Shown here one piece after another: positions 1 through 7,870 of a stretch of DNA of 64,000 nucleotides. The notes beneath the pieces were generated by a model. That model was not told the DNA's origin, did not search any database, and saw only the letters and a program-made list of their open reading frames with translations. Positions within the stretch are counted from its first letter, which is position 1; every line of letters starts with the position of its first letter. Origin of the DNA: Lachnospiraceae bacterium (GTDB lineage: Bacteria > Bacillota > Clostridia > Lachnospirales > Lachnospiraceae); contig JAFYYN010000077.1 in the NCBI GenBank assembly GCA_017557525.1, positions 1 through 64,000 of the forward strand. Direction: 5' to 3'. The position numbers and the translations under genes were made by a program.

Positions 1-44
1 ACAAAGTTCGTGTGCTATCGCAACGACAGAAAGGAGAACTAAAC

Positions 45-1628
45 TTGGCAACCAAACAACTGAGTACCAGAGCAAACATCGTTGGGCGGAGCGTGAATAC
101 CCACGGTGGAAGTTCAGCTATTGAGCAGTCGTCATACATCAGCAGGACAACAATGTATTCTGAGCAGGACGGCAGGAATTATTATCCAAAATACAGTGAG
201 GATTTAGTACATACCGAGGTTATGTTGCCTGCTAATGCTCCGCCGGAATATTCTGATCCGGCTGTGCTATGGAACAGTGTAGAAAAAATAGAAAAAGCAA
301 AGGACGCACAGCTTGCCCGGACATTCAGGGTTGAACTTCCTAATGAATGGACTTATAACCTTGCAATCGAAACAATGAGGGATTTTGTTAAACGGAACTT
401 TACCGATGTGGGAATGTGTGCCCAGTTTGCCATACACGATTCCGAAAACAAGAACACCGGACAGCGTAATCTTCACTGTCATATTATGTTAACCCTGCGG
501 GGCATAGATGAGCAGGGAAAGTGGATGCCGAAGCAGAAAAAAGTGTACCTTAAAGATGAGAATGGAGAACGCATCCCGCTCATAGATAAGGCAACCGGAA
601 AACAGAAAGTTGATAAGCAGAACCGAAAGCAGTGGAAGTGTTCGACAATCCCCACTAATGATTGGAACAGTAAAGAGAAAGTCGGTATGTGGCGTAAGGA
701 CTTAGCCGACACCATAAATTCTGTAAATGAGCAGATTGGGAATACGGAAAATTTCTGGGAACACCGGTCATTCAAGGAGCAGGGACTTGATATAGAACCG
801 CAGATACATCTTGGCGAGAAAGCGAGTGCTTTGGAGAGGGCGGGTGTAAAGAGCATCAGGGGAGATATTAACCGGGATATTATAGCAAGGAATGCAATCA
901 TAATCAACGCAAGGATAGCCTTGGAAGAAGCAAAGAAAGCACTTGAAGAATTGGCTGCTTTGCCCGTTACAATAGTAGGCACTATCATCAATGAAATCAT
1001 CGAGGTACTGAGAAAGGTGGCGGAGCGGAACAAGGGAAGGTTAAAACTAAAAGTAGCCGGCTCAAAGTATCTTGCTTTTGTATCAGATAAGAGCAAGCTT
1101 CAGAACCTGGAATATATGGAGAATTATGTTCATAAGATAGGAGTATCCACTTATGAAGAACTTGAAAAGTACAGACTTGGTATAGAGCCGAGATATGGCG
1201 AGCTTATATCTGAAAGAAAGAAGCTTAAAAAGCAGAGTGAACATTTTACACACCTGCTGGATCTCTACAATGATTATGAGCCATATTACAAAATTCACGC
1301 AGAGGTAAGTTCAAAGAGAGGAATAGCTTATTATAGGGCTAAGAAAAAACATTCCATCGAACTTATGCAGTATGAGGTTAAAAGGAAAGCGATAAAAGAT
1401 GCTATCGAGGGAACTAATAAAAATATCACTCCCGGTAAGTGGCGGGATGAACTTAAAAAGATTGATGAAAGTATAGATGGCATTGATAAGCAGTTCACTG
1501 AGGTTGCAACTGAACTTGCCCGCATAGAAGTTCTGGAACACAACAAGAAGGAGCTGAAACTAATCTTGGAGAATGAGAACCATATTGCAAAGAAGAAGGA
1601 AATTATAAGAGAGGGAAGAGGGTTATAA
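45..1628 (+). CDS. MobA/MobL-family relaxase of an integrative mobile element
   Basis: Relaxases of this family nick the transfer origin and lead single-stranded DNA into the recipient. The N-terminal third has the family pattern: a VHTEVMLP stretch near residue 55, PPEYSDPAVLWNSVEKIEK just after it, and the metal-binding histidine motif HCHIM near residue 143. The C-terminal half (from about residue 290) is Lys/Glu-rich and predicted coiled coil. I choose TTG at 45 because AAGGAG at 31-36 sits 8 bases upstream; the frame is open to the left window edge, so an earlier start (GTG at 12 or beyond) cannot be excluded. The usual MobA/L N-terminus with a conserved catalytic Tyr is not obvious, so activity is uncertain. 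Its neighbours (TnpW-like protein, VirD4 fragment, integrase) support a mobile element. Confidence 0.85.
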   Translation: MATKQLSTRANIVGRSVNTHGGSSAIEQSSYISRTTMYSEQDGRNYYPKYSEDLVHTEVMLPANAPPEYSDPAVLWNSVEKIEKAKDAQLARTFRVELPNEWTYNLAIETMRDFVKRNFTDVGMCAQFAIHDSENKNTGQRNLHCHIMLTLRGIDEQGKWMPKQKKVYLKDENGERIPLIDKATGKQKVDKQNRKQWKCSTIPTNDWNSKEKVGMWRKDLADTINSVNEQIGNTENFWEHRSFKEQGLDIEPQIHLGEKASALERAGVKSIRGDINRDIIARNAIIINARIALEEAKKALEELAALPVTIVGTIINEIIEVLRKVAERNKGRLKLKVAGSKYLAFVSDKSKLQNLEYMENYVHKIGVSTYEELEKYRLGIEPRYGELISERKKLKKQSEHFTHLLDLYNDYEPYYKIHAEVSSKRGIAYYRAKKKHSIELMQYEVKRKAIKDAIEGTNKNITPGKWRDELKKIDESIDGIDKQFTEVATELARIEVLEHNKKELKLILENENHIAKKKEIIREGRGL

Positions 1629-1770
1629 ATCTGCAATTGACATCAAACTTATGAATTATTTACTAAATAATCAAGAAATATATAAAGTTTACTCTGAAAA
1701 ATGACGATATAATAATTGTAGTTATGCAGATAAAAGCGTACTGAATAACCGATTTTTGGAGGTGACAATA

Positions 1771-2556
1771 ATGAAAAGTAAATATTTAAATGTATTTGTT
1801 ATGATTATGGCTGTTCTTATGATTGGCGGTATGTCTGGTTGCAGCATCGTTGATGAAGATAAAGATAAAGAAATTACACCATTTCCAATAATAACAAAGG
1901 ATGTAAATCAATCATCAGATAATAATAAACCTTCAAATCCAACATCTACGCCAAGCCCGACTCCAAGCCCTGAGCCTACTGGAATAGTAGATGAGAAAGA
2001 GTATCCGGAATTGGCTGAAATGAATCCGTCTTATGATGATCTTATTGAAATATATGATGACTATAAGTTAACAAAAATGAAGTATGTTACTGATCCAGAT
2101 AAAGCTTTGCAAACTGTAGCAGATAAATACAAGATTTCAACAAAACAGGTTGAGATGGTATATTCGTATGTCTATTATAACTATTCTAAGGTTGTGAGCA
2201 AAGGGAAATTTAATCCAAATTGGGTAAGACTAAAATATGGAAAGTTAATATCTATAAATGAAGATGAAGCACGTGTAGTTATAAAGGCGAAAATTACACC
2301 ATCATTTAGTAATTCCTCTACTATAGAACAAAATTATTATACTGTCTGTGATTTGATTACTTCACAGGGGTTTGATATTTTTAATGAGATTCAGTATTGG
2401 GCAGTAGCTGACATGACAAATGGCAGTGAGTCAAAAGTTATTAGCTTTACAATTTCTAAGAAAGTAATAGACCAGATTGCTGAAGAAAAGGTTTTGCCAT
2501 TATATTTAGCTGATTATTTAGATGATTTATGGATTCTTCCAAGTTTATTAAAATAA
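1771..2556 (+). CDS. Putative lipoprotein, cargo of the mobile element
   Basis: 261-residue protein of unknown function, predicted to be exported and lipid-anchored. An N-terminal hydrophobic segment ends in a lipobox (MSGC, Cys near residue 24), followed by an acidic and then Thr/Pro/Ser-rich linker with repeated PSPTPSP-like units, as in many Firmicutes surface lipoproteins. The remaining part from about residue 80 has no motif I recognise. Start ATG 1771 has GGAGGTG at 1758-1764, 6 bases upstream. The gene is clearly more AT-rich than the relaxase before it and sits alone between relaxase and the TnpW-like gene, so it is likely recently acquired cargo. Function unknown. Confidence 0.75.
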   Translation: MKSKYLNVFVMIMAVLMIGGMSGCSIVDEDKDKEITPFPIITKDVNQSSDNNKPSNPTSTPSPTPSPEPTGIVDEKEYPELAEMNPSYDDLIEIYDDYKLTKMKYVTDPDKALQTVADKYKISTKQVEMVYSYVYYNYSKVVSKGKFNPNWVRLKYGKLISINEDEARVVIKAKITPSFSNSSTIEQNYYTVCDLITSQGFDIFNEIQYWAVADMTNGSESKVISFTISKKVIDQIAEEKVLPLYLADYLDDLWILPSLLK

Positions 2557-2680
2557 ATATTCAATTTTTATGACAATGAGGATGGTTATTATGAAAAAAT
2601 AAACGTATTCTAAATCTATTTCTCGTAATGTTAGACCATTAACATTCAAGTATATGATATTTTTATTAAAAGATATAGGT

Positions 2681-2715
2681 GCACGGTTATCTTTGATAGC
2701 CGTGCTCTTCTTTTT
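2681..2715 (+). terminator. Rho-independent terminator after the lipoprotein gene
   Basis: Perfect 11-base stem GCACGGTTATC / GATAGCCGTGC (one G-T wobble allowed) with a TTT loop at 2692-2694, followed by TCTTCTTTTT. A second imperfect hairpin lies at 2720-2742 (GGGAA..GGA / TCC..TTCCC) just ahead of the next ribosome binding site. The rest of the 2557-2765 gap shows no gene. Confidence 0.75.
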
Positions 2716-2765
2716 CGGAGGGAATGGAGCGTATCCGTTCCCTTCGTTCATTTTAAGGAGGACTT

Positions 2766-2972
2766 ATGGAACAAGAAAAGCAAATTATAACAGATGGGAT
2801 TGATGAATCCAAGAGCAATACAGATGGTTTAACCGAGGTTGCATCAGAATCCAAGCCGAGTACCGTAACTCGAACTATAGACAAGACCACCTATGTGGCA
2901 GAACTGCACTTCAAAGAGCAGGGAATGACCTTCTCAGAGGTGCTTAAAAGGGTGCTGAAAGGGGCAGGCTGA
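2766..2972 (+). CDS. TnpW-like small mobile-element protein
   Basis: 68-residue protein. Its C-terminal half (TIDKTTYVAELHF, then a hydrophobic/basic tail VLKRVLKGAG) has the layout of the small 'transposon-encoded protein TnpW' found in Lachnospiraceae and Clostridium mobilizable elements, where a R-x-I-x-K/S-TTY core precedes a conserved 'kI.rLI' tail. The N-terminal 30 residues are polar and low in complexity. ATG 2766 has AAGGAGG at 2755-2761. In related elements such genes lie beside the mobilization and coupling genes, as here. The role of TnpW is not established; the family call rests on recognition of the short core only. Confidence 0.55.
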   Translation: MEQEKQIITDGIDESKSNTDGLTEVASESKPSTVTRTIDKTTYVAELHFKEQGMTFSEVLKRVLKGAG

Positions 2973-3009
2973 GAAAATATTGTAAAAAAGTATAAAAAAC
3001 CATTGACAA

Positions 3010-3381
3010 CTTGTTTCGGGCAAGACCGCTAAATCCATATTGATTTCATGTGCTACAAGGCTTGCACCCTTTGATATCAAGGAACTTCGGGAGCTTACTT
3101 CATATGATGAAATGGAGATGGATCTGATAGGTGAGAGAAAGACAGCGTTGTTTATGATAATGTCAGATACGGACAGTACTTTCAACTTCATCATAGCTAT
3201 GATGGAAGCCCAGATGTTCAATCTTCTGTGTGATATAGCAGGCAGTAAACATAACGGGAAACTGAAGATCCACGTCCGTTTCATACTGGATGAGTTTAGT
3301 AACATCGGTAAAATACCGGAGTTTGAGAAGATAATCTCGGTTATCCGAAGCCGTGAGATATCTGCTTGTATCATCCTATAA
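3010..3381 (+). pseudogene. Truncated VirD4/TraG type IV coupling protein
   Basis: This stretch encodes an internal piece of a conjugative coupling ATPase. It starts in the Walker A region (SGKTAKSIL, translated from about 3016), continues through PFDIKELRELTSYDEMEMD and the typical TALFMIMSDTDSTFNF block, and ends in the Walker B region (RFILDEFSNIGKIPEFE) and SREISACIIL followed by TAA. Intact family members are about 600 residues; here the N-terminal membrane part and everything after the SREIS block are missing. A TGA stop lies in frame at 3004-3006 and no start or ribosome binding site fits the fragment. Both breaks abut sequences that look like intergenic regions, which suggests two internal deletions. 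The element therefore cannot make its own coupling protein from this copy. Confidence 0.8.
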
Positions 3382-3414
3382 AACCTGCATCTTGAAGGAA
3401 AGGAGGATATAAAC

Positions 3415-3813
3415 ATGACTAGACAAGAATTTTATGAGGATATGATCGATTCTCTGGAACTGCCGGATATTCCGGATCAGCCTGAACCATTGGAAGTCTA
3501 TGATCTGAAATATATGCCGATAATGGAAAAAATAGAAATATCGGATGAACATGATTTGTATGCACTAAAGAAAGCAGTAGATGATAAGTATTTTGAAAGG
3601 TATACCAAGCTGGAAATGATGAACATCATGTCGATGGCTTTAGATTCAAAAGATGAATTTCAGGGGAATCCGTTTTTCAGCGATAAGCCGGACAGGAAAG
3701 TGGTCAAGGCTGACATACCCATATTCATCAGGCCTTTACTGGGGTTTATGTATTGGCTCGAAAAAAGAAAAGGCTTTTTAATTGATGCTGTCAGAACGAA
3801 AAAAGAGATTTAA
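3415..3813 (+). CDS. Hypothetical protein of the mobile element
   Basis: 132-residue acidic protein that I do not recognise. The N-terminal half is acidic (DMIDSLELPDIPDQPEP), the middle contains a likely helical stretch, and one hydrophobic patch (RPLLGFMYWLE, near residue 108) precedes a basic tail. No signal peptide or membrane segment is evident. ATG 3415 is preceded by a strong AAGGAGG at about 3400. It directly follows the truncated coupling-protein gene and precedes the DUF6462-like gene, so it probably belongs to the mobile element. Function unknown. Confidence 0.6.
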   Translation: MTRQEFYEDMIDSLELPDIPDQPEPLEVYDLKYMPIMEKIEISDEHDLYALKKAVDDKYFERYTKLEMMNIMSMALDSKDEFQGNPFFSDKPDRKVVKADIPIFIRPLLGFMYWLEKRKGFLIDAVRTKKEI

Positions 3814-3919
3814 ATGGTATGGATTATCTGCCGATCAGGAGGTATCTGTCTGATGGCAGGTGCAATCTGATGGGCGGATGGATCTGACCCAAATATTTAC
3901 GGCGGAAGGAGCAGAAGGA

Positions 3920-4198
3920 ATGAAACACACCGAAGACAATAAGGATAAAGTCAGGTGCGAGCTTGACGAAAGTGTATTCTATATTCCGAGAAAACTGTTT
4001 TCATTAATGGTCTTAAGAAGTCCGACTCCGGATGTTAAGTTTGTAAGGTACAGGCAGGGTGCTCTTATGTATGGGATGAGCGAAAGGGAGTTCAATACAC
4101 TGGCACATAATGCAGATGCTGTTTATAAGGTAAACAAGATGTCATTAGTGAAAGTAGATATGATAGACAAGTATCTGGAGTATTTTAAGGAATGCTGA
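3920..4198 (+). CDS. DUF6462-like protein, candidate excisionase or regulator
   Basis: 92-residue protein with the pattern of DUF6462 proteins: RKLFSLMV, then KFVRYRQGALMYGMSEREFNTLA and a C-terminal block ending DKYLEYF. The central segment (RYRQGALMYGMSEREFNTLA) resembles a MerR/excisionase-type winged helix in which a short helix-turn-helix is followed by a wing. Such proteins are commonly encoded just ahead of tyrosine integrases in Lachnospiraceae elements, so a recombination directionality role is plausible but inferred from position only. ATG 3920 is preceded by GGAAGGAGCAGAAGGA; an upstream in-frame start at 3860 lacks a comparable site. Confidence 0.7.
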   Translation: MKHTEDNKDKVRCELDESVFYIPRKLFSLMVLRSPTPDVKFVRYRQGALMYGMSEREFNTLAHNADAVYKVNKMSLVKVDMIDKYLEYFKEC

Positions 4199-4234
4199 AT
4201 ACAGGAGAGAGGGACAAAAAAGTTTGAAAACCAC

Positions 4235-4263
4235 TTGACATATGAGCCGACAAAAAGTATAAT
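4235..4263 (+). promoter_or_regulatory. Consensus sigma-A promoter for the ribbon-helix-helix/integrase genes
   Basis: TTGACA at 4235-4240 and TATAAT at 4258-4263 with a 17-base spacer, a perfect match to the housekeeping consensus. It lies about 30 bases upstream of the small ribbon-helix-helix gene at 4292 and would also serve the integrase at 4517. Such a strong promoter in front of a short DNA-binding protein suggests autoregulation. Confidence 0.8.
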
Positions 4264-4291
4264 CTAAGATGGTTGGAAGGAGGTGCGCGAT

Positions 4292-4456
4292 ATGGCTGTT
4301 ATGGGACGACCGAAACTCGAAACACCTAAGAAGAACAGGGTAACGGTACGCTTTGATGATAAGGAGTTCCAGAAACTGCAGGAACGTGCCGAAAAGAACA
4401 ACCTTACCGTTACAGAGATTATACGGAACTGTGTTGAGGAAATGCTGAACTCCTGA
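4292..4456 (+). CDS. Small ribbon-helix-helix (Arc/CopG-type) DNA-binding protein
   Basis: 54-residue protein. Residues 15-20 (NRVTVR) form the likely DNA-contacting beta strand, followed by FDDKEFQKLQERAEKNNLT and TEIIRNCVEEMLN, the two helices of a ribbon-helix-helix fold (compare MobC/CopG families). ATG 4292 has GGAAGGAGG a few bases upstream. It sits between the DUF6462-like gene and the integrase and follows a consensus promoter, so it may repress its own operon or act as an accessory factor for recombination or mobilization. The fold call is fairly sure; the target is inferred. Confidence 0.75.
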   Translation: MAVMGRPKLETPKKNRVTVRFDDKEFQKLQERAEKNNLTVTEIIRNCVEEMLNS

Positions 4457-4516
4457 ACAATACAGAGTGGTTTTGCTTTTCAGCTCTCTCTTCCTGGCTT
4501 TTGAAAGGATAAGGAT

Positions 4517-5749
4517 ATGGCAAAAGTTAGGAAAGATAAGAAAGGAAGGGTTCTGCATAAGGGCGAGTCGTTTAAGAATAAGCACCAGCTCTACTGTTAT
4601 GCATATATGGATCCCTTCGGCAAAAGACGGTGTATCTATGATAAGGATCTTGGAAGCTTAAGGGAAAAAGAGACTAAGATCCAGATGGACAAGCTGAGCG
4701 GGCTTGGTGTCTATGCGGTAGCTAAGTCTGACATCAATTATGTCTTTGACAGATACATCGCAACTAAGTCGGAACTGCGAAGTTCCACCATGACGAATTA
4801 TATTTATACATATGATCACTTTGTAAGAGATGGCTTCGGAAAGAGGAAGATAGCGGAAGTTCGCTATTCAGACATCCTTCTGTTCTACAAGTCCTTGCTG
4901 GATACGGGACTTAAGATTGCTACGGTAGATAATATCCATAGTCTGCTCCATCCGGTATTCCAGATGGCAGTCAGGGACAATATCATTAAGAGCAATCCTT
5001 CGGATGGTGCCCTTGGGGACATCAAGAAGAAGACTTCAGGCAGGCCTGAGCCGAGACATGCTTTGACTATAGAAGAAGAAAGAGCTTTCCTTGATTGGAT
5101 TGACAAGCCGGAGTATGAGCGTTGGAAACGTTTGTTCACTGTTATGTTCGGTACAGGAGGCAGGGTAGGCGAGATCATCGGACTCAGATGGAAAGATGTT
5201 GACTTCAAGAACAATTCTATCAGCATCAATCATAATATTACTTATGGTCCGAGGCATGATAAGGACTTCAAATGCGAGTATAGGGTCAACAAGCCTAAGA
5301 CGGCAGCCGGAATCAGAAGTGTTCCGCTGTTGGACAAGGTGAAGGAAGCCTTGCTTGCAGAAAAGGAGTCTCAGGTTAAAGAAGATAATCAATGCCAGGT
5401 AGAGCTTGACGGTATGAGCGGTTTTATTTTCTGTAATCGTTATGGCACTCTTCATAATCCCGCTAGCTTGAACAAGGAGATAAAGCGTATAGTTGACGAT
5501 CATAACGCACGTGAGGAGGTTATGGCGGCGAGGGAGCGTAGGGAACCGTTGATAATTCCCCGCTTCAGTTGCCACGTTACCCGTCATACTTTCTGCACAA
5601 GGCTTTGTGAGAGCGAAACTAACATCAAAGTGATACAGACAGTAATGGGTCATAAGGATATCAGGACTACGTTAGAGATTTACGCAGAGGTATCCGAGAG
5701 AAAGAAACAGGAAGTTTTTGAAGAACTCAATAATAGTATTGTTTTTTAG
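4517..5749 (+). CDS. Tyrosine recombinase/integrase of the mobile element
   Basis: 410-residue site-specific recombinase that would integrate and excise the element. It has an N-terminal arm-binding region (residues 1-55, basic), a SAM-like core-binding domain (about 60-165), and a catalytic domain with the expected residues: Arg in GGRVGEIIGLRW near 216, His-x-x-Arg in CHVTRHTFC near 352-355, the second His in VMGHKD, and the nucleophile Tyr in LEIYAEV near 388. Length is normal for the Tn916/ICE-type family. AAAGGATAAGGAT precedes ATG 4517. It is the last gene of the element, beside the arm-type repeats and the likely attachment site at 5750-5955, as is usual for such integrases. Confidence 0.93.
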   Translation: MAKVRKDKKGRVLHKGESFKNKHQLYCYAYMDPFGKRRCIYDKDLGSLREKETKIQMDKLSGLGVYAVAKSDINYVFDRYIATKSELRSSTMTNYIYTYDHFVRDGFGKRKIAEVRYSDILLFYKSLLDTGLKIATVDNIHSLLHPVFQMAVRDNIIKSNPSDGALGDIKKKTSGRPEPRHALTIEEERAFLDWIDKPEYERWKRLFTVMFGTGGRVGEIIGLRWKDVDFKNNSISINHNITYGPRHDKDFKCEYRVNKPKTAAGIRSVPLLDKVKEALLAEKESQVKEDNQCQVELDGMSGFIFCNRYGTLHNPASLNKEIKRIVDDHNAREEVMAARERREPLIIPRFSCHVTRHTFCTRLCESETNIKVIQTVMGHKDIRTTLEIYAEVSERKKQEVFEELNNSIVF

Positions 5750-5771
5750 GAAGAGTCCGGGCGTGGACTCA

Positions 5772-5811
5772 GTTTTACCCCAATTTTTCGGTTTTACCCC
5801 GTTTGTACCCC
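5772..5811 (+). repeat. Arm-type direct repeats next to the integrase
   Basis: GTTTTACCCC occurs at 5772-5781 and 5791-5800, followed by the variant GTTTGTACCCC at 5801-5811. Repeats of TTTACCCC type are commonly found beside tyrosine integrase genes and serve as arm-binding sites; here the role is inferred from sequence and position. Confidence 0.6.
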
Positions 5812-5830
5812 ATTTTTTCCAAGATAGGTG

Positions 5831-5922
5831 CATGATAGTGCAGTAAAACAGGGTTTTGGGATATGGAAAAAAGTGAATAATACACGATAGTGCATGAAAA
5901 ATGAGGTTTGGGAATATAAATT
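5831..5922 (+). repeat. Two imperfect ~38-base direct repeats in the element end
   Basis: A unit beginning CATGATAGTGCAG (5831) recurs as CACGATAGTGCAT (5883), 52 bases later. The shared core GATAGTGCA is at 5834-5842 and 5886-5894; each is followed by an A-rich stretch and then GGTTTTGGGATAT or GGTTTGGGAATAT. They lie between the integrase and the first chromosomal gene, so they may be further integrase/excisionase sites or traces of the attachment site. Confidence 0.5.
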
Positions 5923-5954
5923 CCCACTTTAAAAAGTTTGAATTAACAAATTTA

Positions 5955-5983
5955 AAAACGGCTCCCGCAAGAGCCGTTTTTTT
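5955..5983. terminator. Bidirectional terminator between integrase and GDPD gene
   Basis: Hairpin CGGCTC (5959-5964) / GAGCCG (5971-5976) with an A run on the left and seven T on the right. It can stop transcription from both the integrase side and the minus-strand gene that ends at 5982. It may mark the border between mobile element and chromosome. Confidence 0.8.
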
Positions 5984-7850
5984 AATCCCAAATATCACTC
6001 ATCCAATCCGTTATCACCTGCAGATCAGTACGTGAGTCCAACTCCTCCTGTACCTGCTCGGACATAGGTATTTCGTCAGTAATGATGCCATCTATCTCAC
6101 TTGCGAGGAACCGATGCATACCGGCCTCGGTGTTGACTGTCCAGACATATGCCAGCTTTCCGGCACTGTGGATCTGATCAATGCTAGTATCGGTAGCGGC
6201 AGACTCTTCCATGATCAGCAGATCACAGTTCAGTCTGGAAACATCCCCCAAACTGATAAAGAACAGGGTGCCCGTCTCAAACTCCGGATACGTTGTCTCG
6301 GCATAGTCGATGATGTCATAGTTAAGTGAGATCAGCACACAGTCCTCCATGCAGTCGTGTTCCTTAACCATACGCACCACATCATCCACCATTTGGTTGT
6401 CCGCGGTAGCGCCTTTAAGTTCGATATACAACTTCTCCTTGCCGCGTATTACATCCAGCATTTCTTCAAGCGTAACTACCGGGAGCTCCTCACCGCTACC
6501 GGTGGTATCCTTTATCTTAAGTTCACGTATCTCATCCAGTGTCATTTCCTCAGGGTGCTTGTTAACACCGGCCAGACGCTCAAAGGTATTGTCATGATTG
6601 ATTATGTAATAGCCGTCCTTTGTGCGCTGCACATCAGTTTCACTGCCGTAACACTGGTGCTCGATTGCCATATATAAACCCTCAATTGAGTTTTCGGAGG
6701 CCATGGTACCTCCCGCACGGTGTGCGATGATACGTATCGGCTCGGTCCGGTCAAAGATTTTATTATAACACAGTCCGACAAGCACAGAACCTGCAAGGAT
6801 CAGTAGGGTAAGTACCACCATAAAGATGACCTTAAAGACGTAGCCTCTTTTTTTAGGACGTTCCGGCCACAGCTCGCCCTCGCCACGGGTATAGGCAAAA
6901 TAATATCTCGTAATACGGAGTATTAGATAAGCTCCGCACAAGAGAGTAACCACGGAGTTTAAGTATCCGCCCATCAGTACAGCAAGTGTGCACAAAATCC
7001 GGTATCCGATAACGGAAGTATCAGTCCCGCTCAGCTCTGACTGTGCCATCTGCTCAACATCTATAAAATACCCCTTTGGTAGTGTCTCTCCGGCCTTTTC
7101 AAGAATAATTTCAGGAAGCGTACGGAAAATCAGCGTGGATGCAACCTGGATCAGGAAGACCAACAGGATAAGCTTAAGCAAAGAAAACCCGAATTGTTTT
7201 CCGTTTTTCTTAATGATTTCCTTTGATGCCTTTCCTGCCTCAGAAGGAGTCTTTCCATCTAAGATAACACCGTGTACAATAAAAATATATCGCCAGCCCA
7301 CCCATGCCAGAGCAAGTATCACTGCGATGTACAGCAGGGCATAGATTGGGGTGGCACGAACTGCCTCCATAATAAAGTTTGGTATATAAAACGTCTCGGT
7401 CAGACTGATGGAAAATCCTATCCCGCATAGCGGTACGGCAATCAAGATGAAAAGCAACACCAGAATACCGACTGGAGTAAAAAATCTTTTAATGCTTTTT
7501 ATCCCCTTGCCGATCTCTCGCCAGACTTTGGTACGGTTCCCCTGCAGAATGTCATCATTCATGTAAATCTGAGCAAAAACCTCCACTGCGACAAACCATA
7601 AAACCAGAATTATCCCAAGGATCAGCAGCACGGGTGCACGCCAGCTTAAAAGCATCTCCCCCAGATTGGCTGAGGTCAGTGCCGTGCCTCCGGATTCCGC
7701 CACGATGTTCAGTAAAACCATCAATATCCATGCAGGGATTACCATGATAATAGCAGCCAAAAACTGAAATGCCCACATCTCCGGCAGTGCTTTCCAGACC
7801 AGCTTTTTAAACGGAATGGACTTCGATTCAGTTACCGTATTATTCTCCAT
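5982..7850 (-). CDS. Membrane-anchored glycerophosphodiester phosphodiesterase
   Basis: 622-residue protein joining a multi-span membrane domain (about residues 20-365, roughly eight hydrophobic segments) to a C-terminal GDPD barrel. The catalytic pattern is visible: HRAGG near residue 378, ENS, then the metal/acid residues in SETDVQRTKDGYYIINHD, and LYIELKG further on. Proteins of this layout hydrolyse glycerophosphodiesters or lipoteichoic-acid-like polymers at the outer face of the membrane. ATG 7850 is preceded by AAAGGGTGGTG. The gene ends at the terminator at 5955-5983 and lies 20 bases after the GH74-like gene, so both may be co-transcribed. Substrate unknown. Confidence 0.85.
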   Translation of the reverse strand: MENNTVTESKSIPFKKLVWKALPEMWAFQFLAAIIMVIPAWILMVLLNIVAESGGTALTSANLGEMLLSWRAPVLLILGIILVLWFVAVEVFAQIYMNDDILQGNRTKVWREIGKGIKSIKRFFTPVGILVLLFILIAVPLCGIGFSISLTETFYIPNFIMEAVRATPIYALLYIAVILALAWVGWRYIFIVHGVILDGKTPSEAGKASKEIIKKNGKQFGFSLLKLILLVFLIQVASTLIFRTLPEIILEKAGETLPKGYFIDVEQMAQSELSGTDTSVIGYRILCTLAVLMGGYLNSVVTLLCGAYLILRITRYYFAYTRGEGELWPERPKKRGYVFKVIFMVVLTLLILAGSVLVGLCYNKIFDRTEPIRIIAHRAGGTMASENSIEGLYMAIEHQCYGSETDVQRTKDGYYIINHDNTFERLAGVNKHPEEMTLDEIRELKIKDTTGSGEELPVVTLEEMLDVIRGKEKLYIELKGATADNQMVDDVVRMVKEHDCMEDCVLISLNYDIIDYAETTYPEFETGTLFFISLGDVSRLNCDLLIMEESAATDTSIDQIHSAGKLAYVWTVNTEAGMHRFLASEIDGIITDEIPMSEQVQEELDSRTDLQVITDWMSDIWD

Positions 7851-7870
7851 GCAGCACCACCCTTAAAAAT

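Noticed and set aside
479..1096. A minus-strand gene of 205 codons inside the relaxase
   Set aside because: It lies fully inside a clear relaxase gene and has no recognisable domain or start site.
3040..3381. An intact small gene at the VirD4 fragment
   Set aside because: Its TTG start has no ribosome site and the homology to the coupling protein extends upstream of it to about 3016.
5750..5990. A tRNA gene as attachment site of the element
   Set aside because: No tRNA cloverleaf or TTCGA-type arm is seen near the integrase end.
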